Source: Bacteroidota bacterium | Lineage (GTDB): Bacteria; Bacteroidota; Bacteroidia; Chitinophagales; Chitinophagaceae | Length of the DNA stretch: 5,157 nt | NCBI GenBank assembly: GCA_023392185.1 | Contig: JAEVZP010000044.1 | Span: 1 to 5,157 of the forward strand | Direction: 5' to 3' | Shown: positions 1 to 5,157 of the stretch, piece after piece | How the letters are laid out: each line of letters starts with the position of its first letter | Position numbering within the stretch: position 1 is the first letter of the stretch | Made by a program: the position numbers and the translations under genes | The notes under the pieces: model-generated | What the model saw: the letters and a program-made list of their open reading frames with translations, nothing else | Database searches by the model: none | Told to the model about the DNA's origin: nothing

Positions 1-328
1 CTACAGCCGGCGCTTCAATGCCTGTTTTACCGCCTCCGGCCTGCATCTGCTGATATACTTCCAGCAGTCGGGCAAAGGCGCTATAAGGGTCGGCCACTCC
101 AATGAGCGTGGCGCTCTCCGGCGCTTCGCGGTCCATCAGGGCTTCGGAAACAATCACCACAGAGGCACCGGTTGCGCCCAGGTAGTGTTCATATTTGGGG
201 TTGGCAATAAAAGACAGATCGCCTGCAACCGCTTCTTCAATTTTTCCAAACTGCGTTACTGCGGCATCGGGCGAACCTTTGATCTTTCCACCGATCAGGG
301 CAGCAATTTCACGGGCCGTAAATTTCAT
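1..328 (-). CDS. lpxD: UDP-3-O-(3-hydroxyacyl)glucosamine N-acyltransferase, 5' part (partial at window edge)
   Basis: This is the first 109 codons of an LpxD-type acyltransferase; the rest continues past the left edge. LpxD transfers a 3-hydroxyacyl chain from acyl-ACP to the 2-amino group of UDP-3-O-acyl-glucosamine, the third step of lipid A synthesis, in the cytoplasm. The visible protein starts MKFTAREIAALIGG and carries the characteristic N-terminal domain, with GKIEEAVAGDLSFIANPKY at about residues 28-46 followed by the YLGATGASVVIV strand. LpxD proteins are usually about 340-350 residues, so the catalytic left-handed beta-helix of hexapeptide repeats would lie outside the window and cannot be checked. 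The ATG at 326-328 fits the family N-terminus. It has an A-rich leader (AAAAAACAGAACGC) instead of a Shine-Dalgarno sequence. The gene starts 29 nt after the HD phosphohydrolase stop on the same strand, so it is probably in the same operon. Confidence 0.93.
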   Translation of the reverse strand, partial: MKFTAREIAALIGGKIKGSPDAAVTQFGKIEEAVAGDLSFIANPKYEHYLGATGASVVIVSEALMDREAPESATLIGVADPYSAFARLLEVYQQMQAGGGKTGIEAPAV

Positions 329-357
329 GCGTTCTGTTTTTTGAAAGAATCCACGCC

Positions 358-1575
358 TTAGAGCCGGACGTAGCAAATGTAATTTTTGATAATCGGCCCG
401 GCAAATGCGGCGTTGACCAGCGAGTCGTCGAGCGTGCTCAGTTCTACCGAGGTGCCGTCTTTGAGCGCAATCCGGATGTGTTCTTTATCCATATTGTACA
501 TGCTCGACGAAGTGGTGTCGGTAAACACAAAATAAGGAACTTCTGCGTCGCTCAGTCCAAAGGCTTCCTGCACCTGCCGCGCTTTTTCTGCCACGAAGAC
601 TTCGGAAGGCGGGTCTTTGGAAAGCACCACTTTATAGAGGCGGCGCTCCATCAGCATCCGGCACAGGCGGCTCAGCACCCGGTCATCACAATCTTGCCAC
701 ACCTTTACGGAAGCCAGAATATCGCTGTCATCAAGGCTGCAAAAGGTTTCGAGGTGAAAGGGATCTGCCAGAAAATCGGCTTTATTGATGGCGTTGTAGA
801 GGAAATGGCGCAGCGCCGGCGTTGCAAATAAGTCTTTGCCGGACCGGGCCAGCTCCTTGGCACGCCGCAGGATGTTGATCAGCAGCTGCTCGGCACCCAG
901 CACCGTCTTGTGGAGATAAACCTGCCAGTACATCAGTCGGCGGGCAATGATAAATTTTTCTACCGACTGCACGGCTTTCTGTTCCACCAGCAGCGTCCCG
1001 TCTACCACAGTCAGCATTTGCAGGATGCGGTCGTAACCGATTACCCCCTCGCTGACACCGGTAAAATAGCTGTCGCGGTTGAGATAGTCCATCCGGTCCA
1101 CATCGAGTTGCGACGACACCAGTTGATGCAGGAAAGGCACCGGCGGATGAGCCGAAAAAATGTCAAGGGCCCGGCTGAGGGCACCTCCCATTTCCGCATT
1201 GAGGCGCTGCATGATCAGCTGCGAAAGCCACTCATGATTGACGCCATCCGCCAGCACATATTCGAGGGCATGGGAGAAAGGGCCGTGACCAATGTCGTGC
1301 ATCAGAATGGCGAGACGGGCGGCCGTGCAGTCTTCGTCGGCTATCTGCACCCCTTTGCTGCGCAACTCTTCAATGGCCTTGCCCATGAGGTGGCAGGCAC
1401 CCAGCGAGTGCAGAAAACGGCTGTGTACCGCACCGGGATAGACCAGATAAGCCATGCCCATCTGCCGGATACCCCGCAGCCGCTGAAACCAGCGATGGTC
1501 CATAACGGCCAGCACATCCGGCTCCGTAAAGCGGATAAATCCATAGACCGGATCGTTGATAATTTTTCCTCTCAC
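358..1575 (-). CDS. HD-superfamily phosphohydrolase, dNTP triphosphohydrolase-like (SAMHD1/dGTPase-related, COG1078 type)
   Basis: A 405-residue cytoplasmic HD-domain protein. By comparison with human SAMHD1, the metal and active-site residues are all visible: H56 in HSRFLHSLG, H93-D94 in LMHDIGHGPFSH with H97 and H102, H114 in NHEW, and D160 in QLDVDRMDYLNRD. QRLRGIRQMG (31-40), YPGA (46-49) and DSYFTGVSEGVIGYDRI (168-184) are also family signatures. Characterised relatives hydrolyse dNTPs to deoxynucleosides and triphosphate, often under allosteric nucleotide control; the substrate here is unproven. The roughly 220-residue C-terminal part is mainly helical by eye and ends in NYICYVRL, as in other Bacteroidota members. 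The start is GTG at 1573-1575. The PBP stop is only 9 nt upstream in the same frame, so no earlier start is possible, and the next Met (M25) would cut off the conserved KIINDPVYGF segment. It lies between the PBP1A gene and lpxD, presumably in one operon. Confidence 0.93.
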   Translation of the reverse strand: MRGKIINDPVYGFIRFTEPDVLAVMDHRWFQRLRGIRQMGMAYLVYPGAVHSRFLHSLGACHLMGKAIEELRSKGVQIADEDCTAARLAILMHDIGHGPFSHALEYVLADGVNHEWLSQLIMQRLNAEMGGALSRALDIFSAHPPVPFLHQLVSSQLDVDRMDYLNRDSYFTGVSEGVIGYDRILQMLTVVDGTLLVEQKAVQSVEKFIIARRLMYWQVYLHKTVLGAEQLLINILRRAKELARSGKDLFATPALRHFLYNAINKADFLADPFHLETFCSLDDSDILASVKVWQDCDDRVLSRLCRMLMERRLYKVVLSKDPPSEVFVAEKARQVQEAFGLSDAEVPYFVFTDTTSSSMYNMDKEHIRIALKDGTSVELSTLDDSLVNAAFAGPIIKNYICYVRL

Positions 1576-1584
1576 AAATGGGGT

Positions 1585-3900
1585 TTACCGGCCGGCAGGA
1601 TGGGTAGGTTCGAGTTGGGGAGTGGCGTCATTGTTAACCTCCGTTTCTTCAATATCGTTTACCGGCTCTGGCTGCGATTGGTATTCGCTTTCCGGAACCG
1701 GGCCGTAGTACGTAGCATCTTTGCCCCACATAACGCTGTTAGGGTCTGTGACGTTGCATTCGTCGAAGTTTTCCGGCTCGGTGAAAGTCTTTTTCTCGTC
1801 CAGTCCCAGGCCTTTGTCGGCATAGGCTTTCTTCATGAAAATAGACCAGATCGGCAGCGCCGCAGCAGCACCCTGACCCAAAGCTTCACTGCGGAAGGAA
1901 AGGAAACGGTCATCGCAGCCTACCCACGCACCGGCCAGCAGTTCGGGCGTATAACCAATAAACCAGGCATCGGCCTGACTGTTGGTCGTGCCCGTTTTAC
2001 CGGCGGCAGCCACCTTGAAATTGTAACGGCGACGCAGACGCGCACCCGTTCCGGCATCCACAACGCCCTGCATCATCTTGACCATCTTAAAAGCAGTGGA
2101 GGGACCAACAATCTCTTTTTGCTCCGGGGTGAAAGACTTCAGCAGGTTGCCGTTTTTGTCTTCGATCTTGGTAATAAAAATCGGCTGGCTCTGCATGCCC
2201 AGTGTCGGGAACATGGTATATGCCTTCAGCATCTCATAAAGCGAAATGTCGGTAACGCCCAGCGCCATAGAAGGAACCGGGTCAATCTTGGAGGTAATGC
2301 CGCATTTGCGCAGGAAATCCACAAAGCCCTCAATGCCAACCTGCTTGATCAGATACAAAGCTGCATTGTTCACCGAAAGCGCCAGCGCGCGCTTCATAGG
2401 CATAGAACCATACTTGGCTCCACCGGCGTTGTAGGCCGTTTTCATTCCCGGAAACGATTGCGGTGCGGTAGAGACATTGCCGCAGGGCGAAATGCCATTA
2501 TCGACCGCCAGGCAATACAGCAGCGGTTTGATAGTAGAGCCTACCTGCCGGGTGGCGCGGGCGTTGACGTGATCATACTGAAAATAGTTGTGATCGATCC
2601 CGCCAACCCAGGCTTTTACCTCGCCGGTCTCAGGCTGCATCACCATAAAACCAGATTGCAGAAACATCCGGGTGTATTTGATAGAGTCCAGCGGACTCAT
2701 AGTCGTATCTTTCTGATGGCCAATACCTTTCCACGAAAAAACGCGGGTCTTAACCGGTTTTTTAAACTCCGCCAGAATCTGCGCTTCGGTCATGCCGCCG
2801 TCTTTCAGGTCGCGGTAGCGCTCAGAAGCCTTCATGGCCCGGTCGAGCAGCGCCTGTTGCTTGTTCCAGACAGTAAGGCTGCCATAGCCCGACTGGGCAA
2901 AAAACAGCGGCTGAATGGCAGACAGATGCTCTTCTACCGCTTCTTCGGCATAGCGCTGCATAGTCGGGTCGATCGTGGTATAGATCTTCAACCCGTCCTT
3001 GTAGATATCGTAGTTGTCGCCGTTGGGCTTATAGAGGTCTTTGGTTTGCTTGCGCACCTCCGTTTCCACAATTTTCCGGAAATACGGGGCCAGCCCTTCG
3101 TGGTAATCGATCTTGTGGTAGTTCAGCACAATCGGCTTGGCCTTCAGGTCGGCGGCTTCGCTGCCGTCGAGGCGACCGGCTTTCACCATCTGATCGAGCA
3201 CCGTATTGCGGCGCGCCAGCGAGCGGTCCGGACGGGTGCGGGGATTGTAGATCGTGTTGCCTTTAAGCGTCCCGATGAGCACGGCGGCTTCCTCTACGCG
3301 CAGCTTGTCAGGCGTTTTATTGAAAAACGTCAGGGAGGCATTCTTAATCCCGTAAACATTATCAGGAAACGGAACGGTATTGAGGTAGAGCGTGATAATC
3401 TCCCGCTTGGTGAGGTTGCGTTCCAGGCGCACGGCCATGACCCATTCCCGGATTTTGATGAGCGGCAGCGTGTAGATGCTTTGTTTGGTCCGGCCAAACA
3501 GGTTTTTGGCCAGTTGCTGCGTGATCGTAGAGCCGCCGCCAGCCTTGCCAAGCGAGAAAACCGCCCGCAGAATGGCACGGCCATCCACGCCGGAATGTTC
3601 TTCAAAACGTTCGTCCTCGGTAGCAATCAGCGCGTTGATCACGCTGGGCGATATTTCTTCGTAGGTGCTGTTGGAGCGGTCCTGCACGTAGTAGCGGCCC
3701 AGCAGGCTGCCGTCGGCGGCGCGCACTTCGGAAGCCAGCGCGGCACTGGGGTTTTCAAACTCATCAATGCCGGGCATATTGCCAAATATGTTATAATACA
3801 GGGCAACTACCAAAAAGATAAAAGCAGCAAAGCCGAGGAAGAAGAGGCGCCACAAGATGCGGGCTGCGCGACCAGGTCGCCGGGTTGCTTTCGGGTGCAT
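1585..3900 (-). CDS. Class A penicillin-binding protein 1A (bifunctional peptidoglycan glycosyltransferase/transpeptidase)
   Basis: A 771-residue inner-membrane enzyme that polymerises lipid II into glycan strands and cross-links stem peptides on the periplasmic side. The basic N-terminus (KATRRPGRAAR) precedes one membrane anchor at about residues 15-36. The GT51 domain follows (about 60-235), with ATEDERFEEHSGVD (93-106, catalytic Glu E95), GGGSTITQQLAKNLFGR (121-137) and KREIITLYLN (165-174). The penicillin-binding domain has the three expected motifs: nucleophile S455 in STIK (455-458), SVN (509-511) and KTG (635-637). Between the two domains lies a charged stretch (about 345-410) that resembles Bacteroidota homologues. 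The C-terminal 65 or so residues are acidic, Pro/Gln-rich and probably disordered. The ATG at 3898-3900 directly precedes the basic tail and anchor, which supports this start. No Shine-Dalgarno is visible. A -7-like element lies 14 nt upstream of the start, and the HD gene begins 9 nt after the stop. Orthology to E. coli mrcA is by function only, so no symbol is assigned. Confidence 0.97.
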   Translation of the reverse strand: MHPKATRRPGRAARILWRLFFLGFAAFIFLVVALYYNIFGNMPGIDEFENPSAALASEVRAADGSLLGRYYVQDRSNSTYEEISPSVINALIATEDERFEEHSGVDGRAILRAVFSLGKAGGGSTITQQLAKNLFGRTKQSIYTLPLIKIREWVMAVRLERNLTKREIITLYLNTVPFPDNVYGIKNASLTFFNKTPDKLRVEEAAVLIGTLKGNTIYNPRTRPDRSLARRNTVLDQMVKAGRLDGSEAADLKAKPIVLNYHKIDYHEGLAPYFRKIVETEVRKQTKDLYKPNGDNYDIYKDGLKIYTTIDPTMQRYAEEAVEEHLSAIQPLFFAQSGYGSLTVWNKQQALLDRAMKASERYRDLKDGGMTEAQILAEFKKPVKTRVFSWKGIGHQKDTTMSPLDSIKYTRMFLQSGFMVMQPETGEVKAWVGGIDHNYFQYDHVNARATRQVGSTIKPLLYCLAVDNGISPCGNVSTAPQSFPGMKTAYNAGGAKYGSMPMKRALALSVNNAALYLIKQVGIEGFVDFLRKCGITSKIDPVPSMALGVTDISLYEMLKAYTMFPTLGMQSQPIFITKIEDKNGNLLKSFTPEQKEIVGPSTAFKMVKMMQGVVDAGTGARLRRRYNFKVAAAGKTGTTNSQADAWFIGYTPELLAGAWVGCDDRFLSFRSEALGQGAAAALPIWSIFMKKAYADKGLGLDEKKTFTEPENFDECNVTDPNSVMWGKDATYYGPVPESEYQSQPEPVNDIEETEVNNDATPQLEPTHPAGR

Positions 3901-3914
3901 AGAAAAGGAACCGT

Positions 3915-3922
3915 CAAAGCTA
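3915..3922 (-). promoter_or_regulatory. Possible Bacteroidota -7 promoter element for the PBP1A-HD-lpxD operon
   Basis: On the minus strand this reads TAGCTTTG, an exact match to the Bacteroidota -7 consensus TAnnTTTG recognised by the primary sigma factor. It ends 14 nt before the PBP1A ATG, so a transcript would have a very short leader. No good TTTG or TTG element sits at the usual spacing of about 19-21 nt upstream, which weakens the call. A short degenerate motif like this can also occur by chance. Confidence 0.35.
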
Positions 3923-3947
3923 CGCGCTATTTGCGGTGGTGAGGCCT

Positions 3948-3961
3948 TCTAAATATTTAGA
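3948..3961. repeat. 14-bp perfect AT-rich palindrome upstream of the PBP1A gene
   Basis: TCTAAATATTTAGA is identical to its reverse complement over 14 bp. It lies 47 nt upstream of the PBP1A start and about 25 nt upstream of the possible -7 element, in the position of an operator or activator site. It is locally AT-rich between GC-rich flanks. A dimeric regulator site is one reading, and simple promoter AT-richness is another. Nothing in the sequence identifies a binding protein. Confidence 0.4.
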
Positions 3962-3991
3962 GATTGTGTAAAAAAAGCCCCGGCACGCCCA

Positions 3992-4018
3992 GAACGGCAG
4001 GCGCGCTTCCTGCCGCCC
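3992..4018. repeat. GC-rich inverted repeat (hairpin) in the moxR-PBP spacer
   Basis: The plus-strand arms CGGCAGG (3995-4001) and CCTGCCG (4009-4015) form a perfect 7-bp stem around a 7-nt loop. In minus-strand RNA the stem can extend to about 10 bp with two G-U pairs (3992-4018). The minus-strand T7 run at 3970-3976 begins about 15 nt beyond the stem, too far for a classical intrinsic terminator. It may weakly attenuate readthrough from moxR or simply be a structured leader. Confidence 0.4.
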
Positions 4019-4051
4019 GTCATCCCGCCTCATGCTCCAGACAAGCGCATG

Positions 4052-4073
4052 AATCAGGCGGAACCACCTGATT
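4052..4073. repeat. Inverted repeat (hairpin) downstream of moxR
   Basis: The plus-strand arms AATCAGGCGG (4052-4061) and CCACCTGATT (4064-4073) pair over 10 positions with one mismatch, which becomes a G-U pair in minus-strand RNA. The practical hairpin has a 9-bp stem and a 4-nt loop. It lies 21 nt past the moxR stop in the sense direction, so it would sit in the moxR 3' untranslated region and could protect the mRNA end. It lacks a sense-direction T-run. Confidence 0.5.
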
Positions 4074-4075
4074 TT

Positions 4076-4095
4076 CCGGAAATTTCCGGTTTTTT
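4076..4095 (+). terminator. Palindrome with T-run at the moxR 3' end; terminator-like in the antisense direction
   Basis: CCGGAAATTTCCGG (4076-4089) is a perfect 14-bp palindrome that can fold as a 5-bp stem with an AATT loop. On the plus strand it is followed at once by six T (4090-4095), the layout of a short intrinsic terminator facing into the 3' end of moxR. On the minus (gene) strand it is preceded by A's and followed by AAAATC, so it is not a sense terminator. The stem is short, so termination would be weak. Its neighbour at 4052-4073 is only 2 nt away. Confidence 0.35.
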
Positions 4096-5066
4096 CAAAA
4101 CAGCCGGCCCACCAGCGCGTCGGTCGTCAGCCCTTCGGCCTCGGCGCGGTAATTGCGCACAATCCGATGGCGCAGCACCGAGGCGGCAACAGCCTGCACG
4201 TCTTCGATATCCGGGCTGTATTTGCCACGCAAAAGCGCATGGCATTTGGCGCCCAGAATAAGATATTGCGAAGCACGCGGCCCGGCCCCATAAGCCAGGT
4301 ACTGGCGGGTGCTTTCCGGGGCCAGCGGCGATGAAGGACGCGTTTTGTGCACCAGCCCTACAGCGTATTGCAGCACATTATCGGGCACCGGCACGCGGCG
4401 CACCAGGCCCTGATAGGCCAGCAGCGTTTCGGCATCGAGGACTTTGGGAAGCTCGGTGCGGCGGGCATCGGTAGTCGTGCGCACAATGTCTACCTCTTCT
4501 TCAAACGACGGGTAGTCGAGGTTGATCTGAAACATAAACCGGTCGAGCTGGGCTTCCGGCAGCGGATAAGTGCCTTCCTGCTCAATCGGGTTTTGGGTGG
4601 CCAGCACAAAAAAAGGCGCGGGCAGCGGATATACCTTTCCACCCGCAGTTACGCTGCGCTCCTGCATGGCTTCGAGCAAAGCAGCCTGCGTTTTGGGCGG
4701 CGTCCGGTTGATCTCGTCGGCGAGGATGATATTGGCGAAAACAGGGCCGGGCAAAAACTGAAAATGACGCTCCTCGTTGAGGATTTCCGAGCCGGTAATA
4801 TCGCCGGGCATCAGGTCGGGGGTAAACTGAATGCGTTTAAACGACAGGTGCAGCACATCGGAAATGGTTTTGACCAGCAGCGTTTTAGCCAGTCCCGGCA
4901 CGCCGACCAGCAGGCTGTGGCCATTGCAAAGCAAGGAAATGATAAGGCCTTCCACCACGGCATCCTGACCGACGACCACATTTTTGATGGCCGTGCGCAA
5001 CTGGCTGAAACTGTTTTGCAGATGCGCCGCCGCATCTACGTCTGAAGCAAAAAAAGGCTGATTCAT
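4095..5066 (-). CDS. MoxR-family AAA+ ATPase
   Basis: A 323-residue cytoplasmic ATPase of normal length for the MoxR family (COG0714, AAA_3 plus C-terminal lid). Motifs in order are VVGQDAVVEGLIISLL (31-46, the lead-in helix), Walker A GVPGLAKT (55-62), QFTPDLMPGDITGSEI (80-95), Walker B IILADEIN (113-120, D117/E118), sensor 1 ATQNP (156-160, N159), EAQLDRF with a probable arginine finger R176, and sensor 2 GAGPRAS (260-266, R264). The nucleotide-binding and hydrolysis residues look intact. MoxR proteins act as chaperone-like remodelling ATPases, usually paired with DUF58 and von Willebrand A-domain proteins, in envelope stress, motility or metal insertion into enzymes. The specific role here is unknown. 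The ATG at 5064-5066 leaves about 20 residues before the conserved core, which is usual. The gene ends in TGA and is separated from the PBP gene by 194 nt, so cotranscription is uncertain. No DUF58 gene follows it. Confidence 0.95.
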   Translation of the reverse strand: MNQPFFASDVDAAAHLQNSFSQLRTAIKNVVVGQDAVVEGLIISLLCNGHSLLVGVPGLAKTLLVKTISDVLHLSFKRIQFTPDLMPGDITGSEILNEERHFQFLPGPVFANIILADEINRTPPKTQAALLEAMQERSVTAGGKVYPLPAPFFVLATQNPIEQEGTYPLPEAQLDRFMFQINLDYPSFEEEVDIVRTTTDARRTELPKVLDAETLLAYQGLVRRVPVPDNVLQYAVGLVHKTRPSSPLAPESTRQYLAYGAGPRASQYLILGAKCHALLRGKYSPDIEDVQAVAASVLRHRIVRNYRAEAEGLTTDALVGRLF

Positions 5067-5157
5067 GAAGAAAGCGAAAATTAAGGCAGAGATTCCGGAA
5101 CCCCGTTTAAAAGTTGGTTTTTAGCAGAAAGACGTGCGTTTCTACTCTTTATATTCC
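5067..5157 (-). promoter_or_regulatory. Upstream leader of moxR, possible promoter region
   Basis: This 91-nt stretch precedes the moxR start and is more AT-rich than the genes. On the minus strand it contains TAATTTTC (5076-5083), one base off the Bacteroidota -7 consensus TAnnTTTG, ending 9 nt before the ATG. I see no matching upstream element at the right spacing and no Shine-Dalgarno sequence. No coding frame can be supported here. The next gene, and whether it is divergent or upstream in the same operon, lies outside the window. Confidence 0.25.

Larger units (their letters stand above)
3901..4094. other. Intergenic spacer between moxR and the PBP1A gene
   Basis: This 194-nt non-coding stretch follows the moxR stop and leads into the PBP1A start on the minus strand. 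I find no convincing reading frame in it; the small open frames that enter it are shadows of moxR. It holds two adjacent inverted repeats next to the moxR stop, a GC-rich hairpin in the middle, a run of seven T (minus strand, 3970-3976), an AT-rich palindrome and a -7-like promoter element. No hairpin is followed directly by a T-run in the sense direction, so I see no standard intrinsic terminator for moxR. Readthrough into the PBP operon is therefore possible. Confidence 0.7.

Noticed and set aside
910..3942. A 1010-codon open frame on the plus strand, antisense to the PBP and HD genes
   Set aside because: It shares the codon register of both minus-strand genes, so it is their codon-for-codon complement. 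It stays open only because those genes avoid TTA, CTA and TCA codons and lie in the same frame across the 9-nt gap. Its product is rich in His, Arg and Gln with no recognisable domain, while the minus strand encodes clear catalytic motifs.
3970..3991. Minus-strand GC-rich stretch ending in a T7 run, considered as a moxR terminator
   Set aside because: The bases just before the T-run (GCCGGGGC) have no adequate complementary arm nearby, and the nearest stable hairpin (3992-4018) is too far from the T-run for a classical intrinsic terminator.
4049..4261. Short open frames on both strands at the moxR 3' end (plus 4049-4261, minus 4054-4245)
   Set aside because: Both overlap the sensor 2 and C-terminal region of moxR in other frames, are Arg/Pro/Ala-rich and show no family features.
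4347..5045. A 232-codon open frame on the plus strand, antisense to moxR
   Set aside because: It is again in the complementary register of a well-supported AAA+ gene, has no recognisable domain and has a composition typical of antisense shadows.
5105..5125. Small inverted repeat (TAAAA ... TTTTA) upstream of moxR
   Set aside because: Only about 5 A/T pairs around a 6-nt loop in an AT-rich leader, which is expected by chance.
1..5157. Search for CRISPR repeats, tRNA, rRNA, insertion sequences, attachment sites and defence genes
   Set aside because: I saw no regularly spaced direct repeats, no tRNA-like cloverleaf, no transposase and no terminal inverted repeats. Nearly all of the window is explained by four housekeeping-type envelope and nucleotide genes.

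Overview
The window looks like chromosomal DNA from a Bacteroidota bacterium, possibly Chitinophagia or Cytophagia. This placement is inferred from three things: the style of the proteins (a PBP1A with the RQVGST form of the transpeptidase motif, and an HD phosphohydrolase beginning with KIINDPVYGF next to lpxD), the absence of clear Shine-Dalgarno sequences, and an exact TAnnTTTG-type -7 element upstream of the PBP gene. I could not confirm the genus. Codon use is moderately GC-rich and avoids TTA, CTA and TCA, which opens long meaningless reading frames on the opposite strand.

All four genes lie on the minus strand, so in transcription order they run from right to left. The right edge (5067-5157) is non-coding leader. 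A MoxR-family AAA+ ATPase follows (4095-5066). Next comes a 194-nt spacer (3901-4094) with several inverted repeats and a probable promoter. After it is a class A bifunctional penicillin-binding protein of the PBP1A type (1585-3900), then an HD-superfamily phosphohydrolase related to dNTP triphosphohydrolases (358-1575). The 5' part of lpxD (1-328) runs off the left edge.

The last three genes form a tight run: 9 nt separate the PBP gene from the HD gene, and 29 nt separate the HD gene from lpxD. They are very likely cotranscribed. LpxD makes a lipid A precursor and PBP1A polymerises and cross-links peptidoglycan, so the run is mainly about building the envelope, with an HD hydrolase of unproven substrate between them. 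MoxR proteins are chaperone-like ATPases that usually work with DUF58/VWA-domain partners. No such partner lies downstream here.

I see no CRISPR array, tRNA, rRNA, mobile element or obvious new defence system. The catalytic motifs I checked are intact in the three complete genes. The most interesting points are the in-frame 9-nt PBP/HD junction with a GTG start, the MoxR gene without a DUF58 gene behind it, and the cluster of palindromes in the moxR-PBP spacer.
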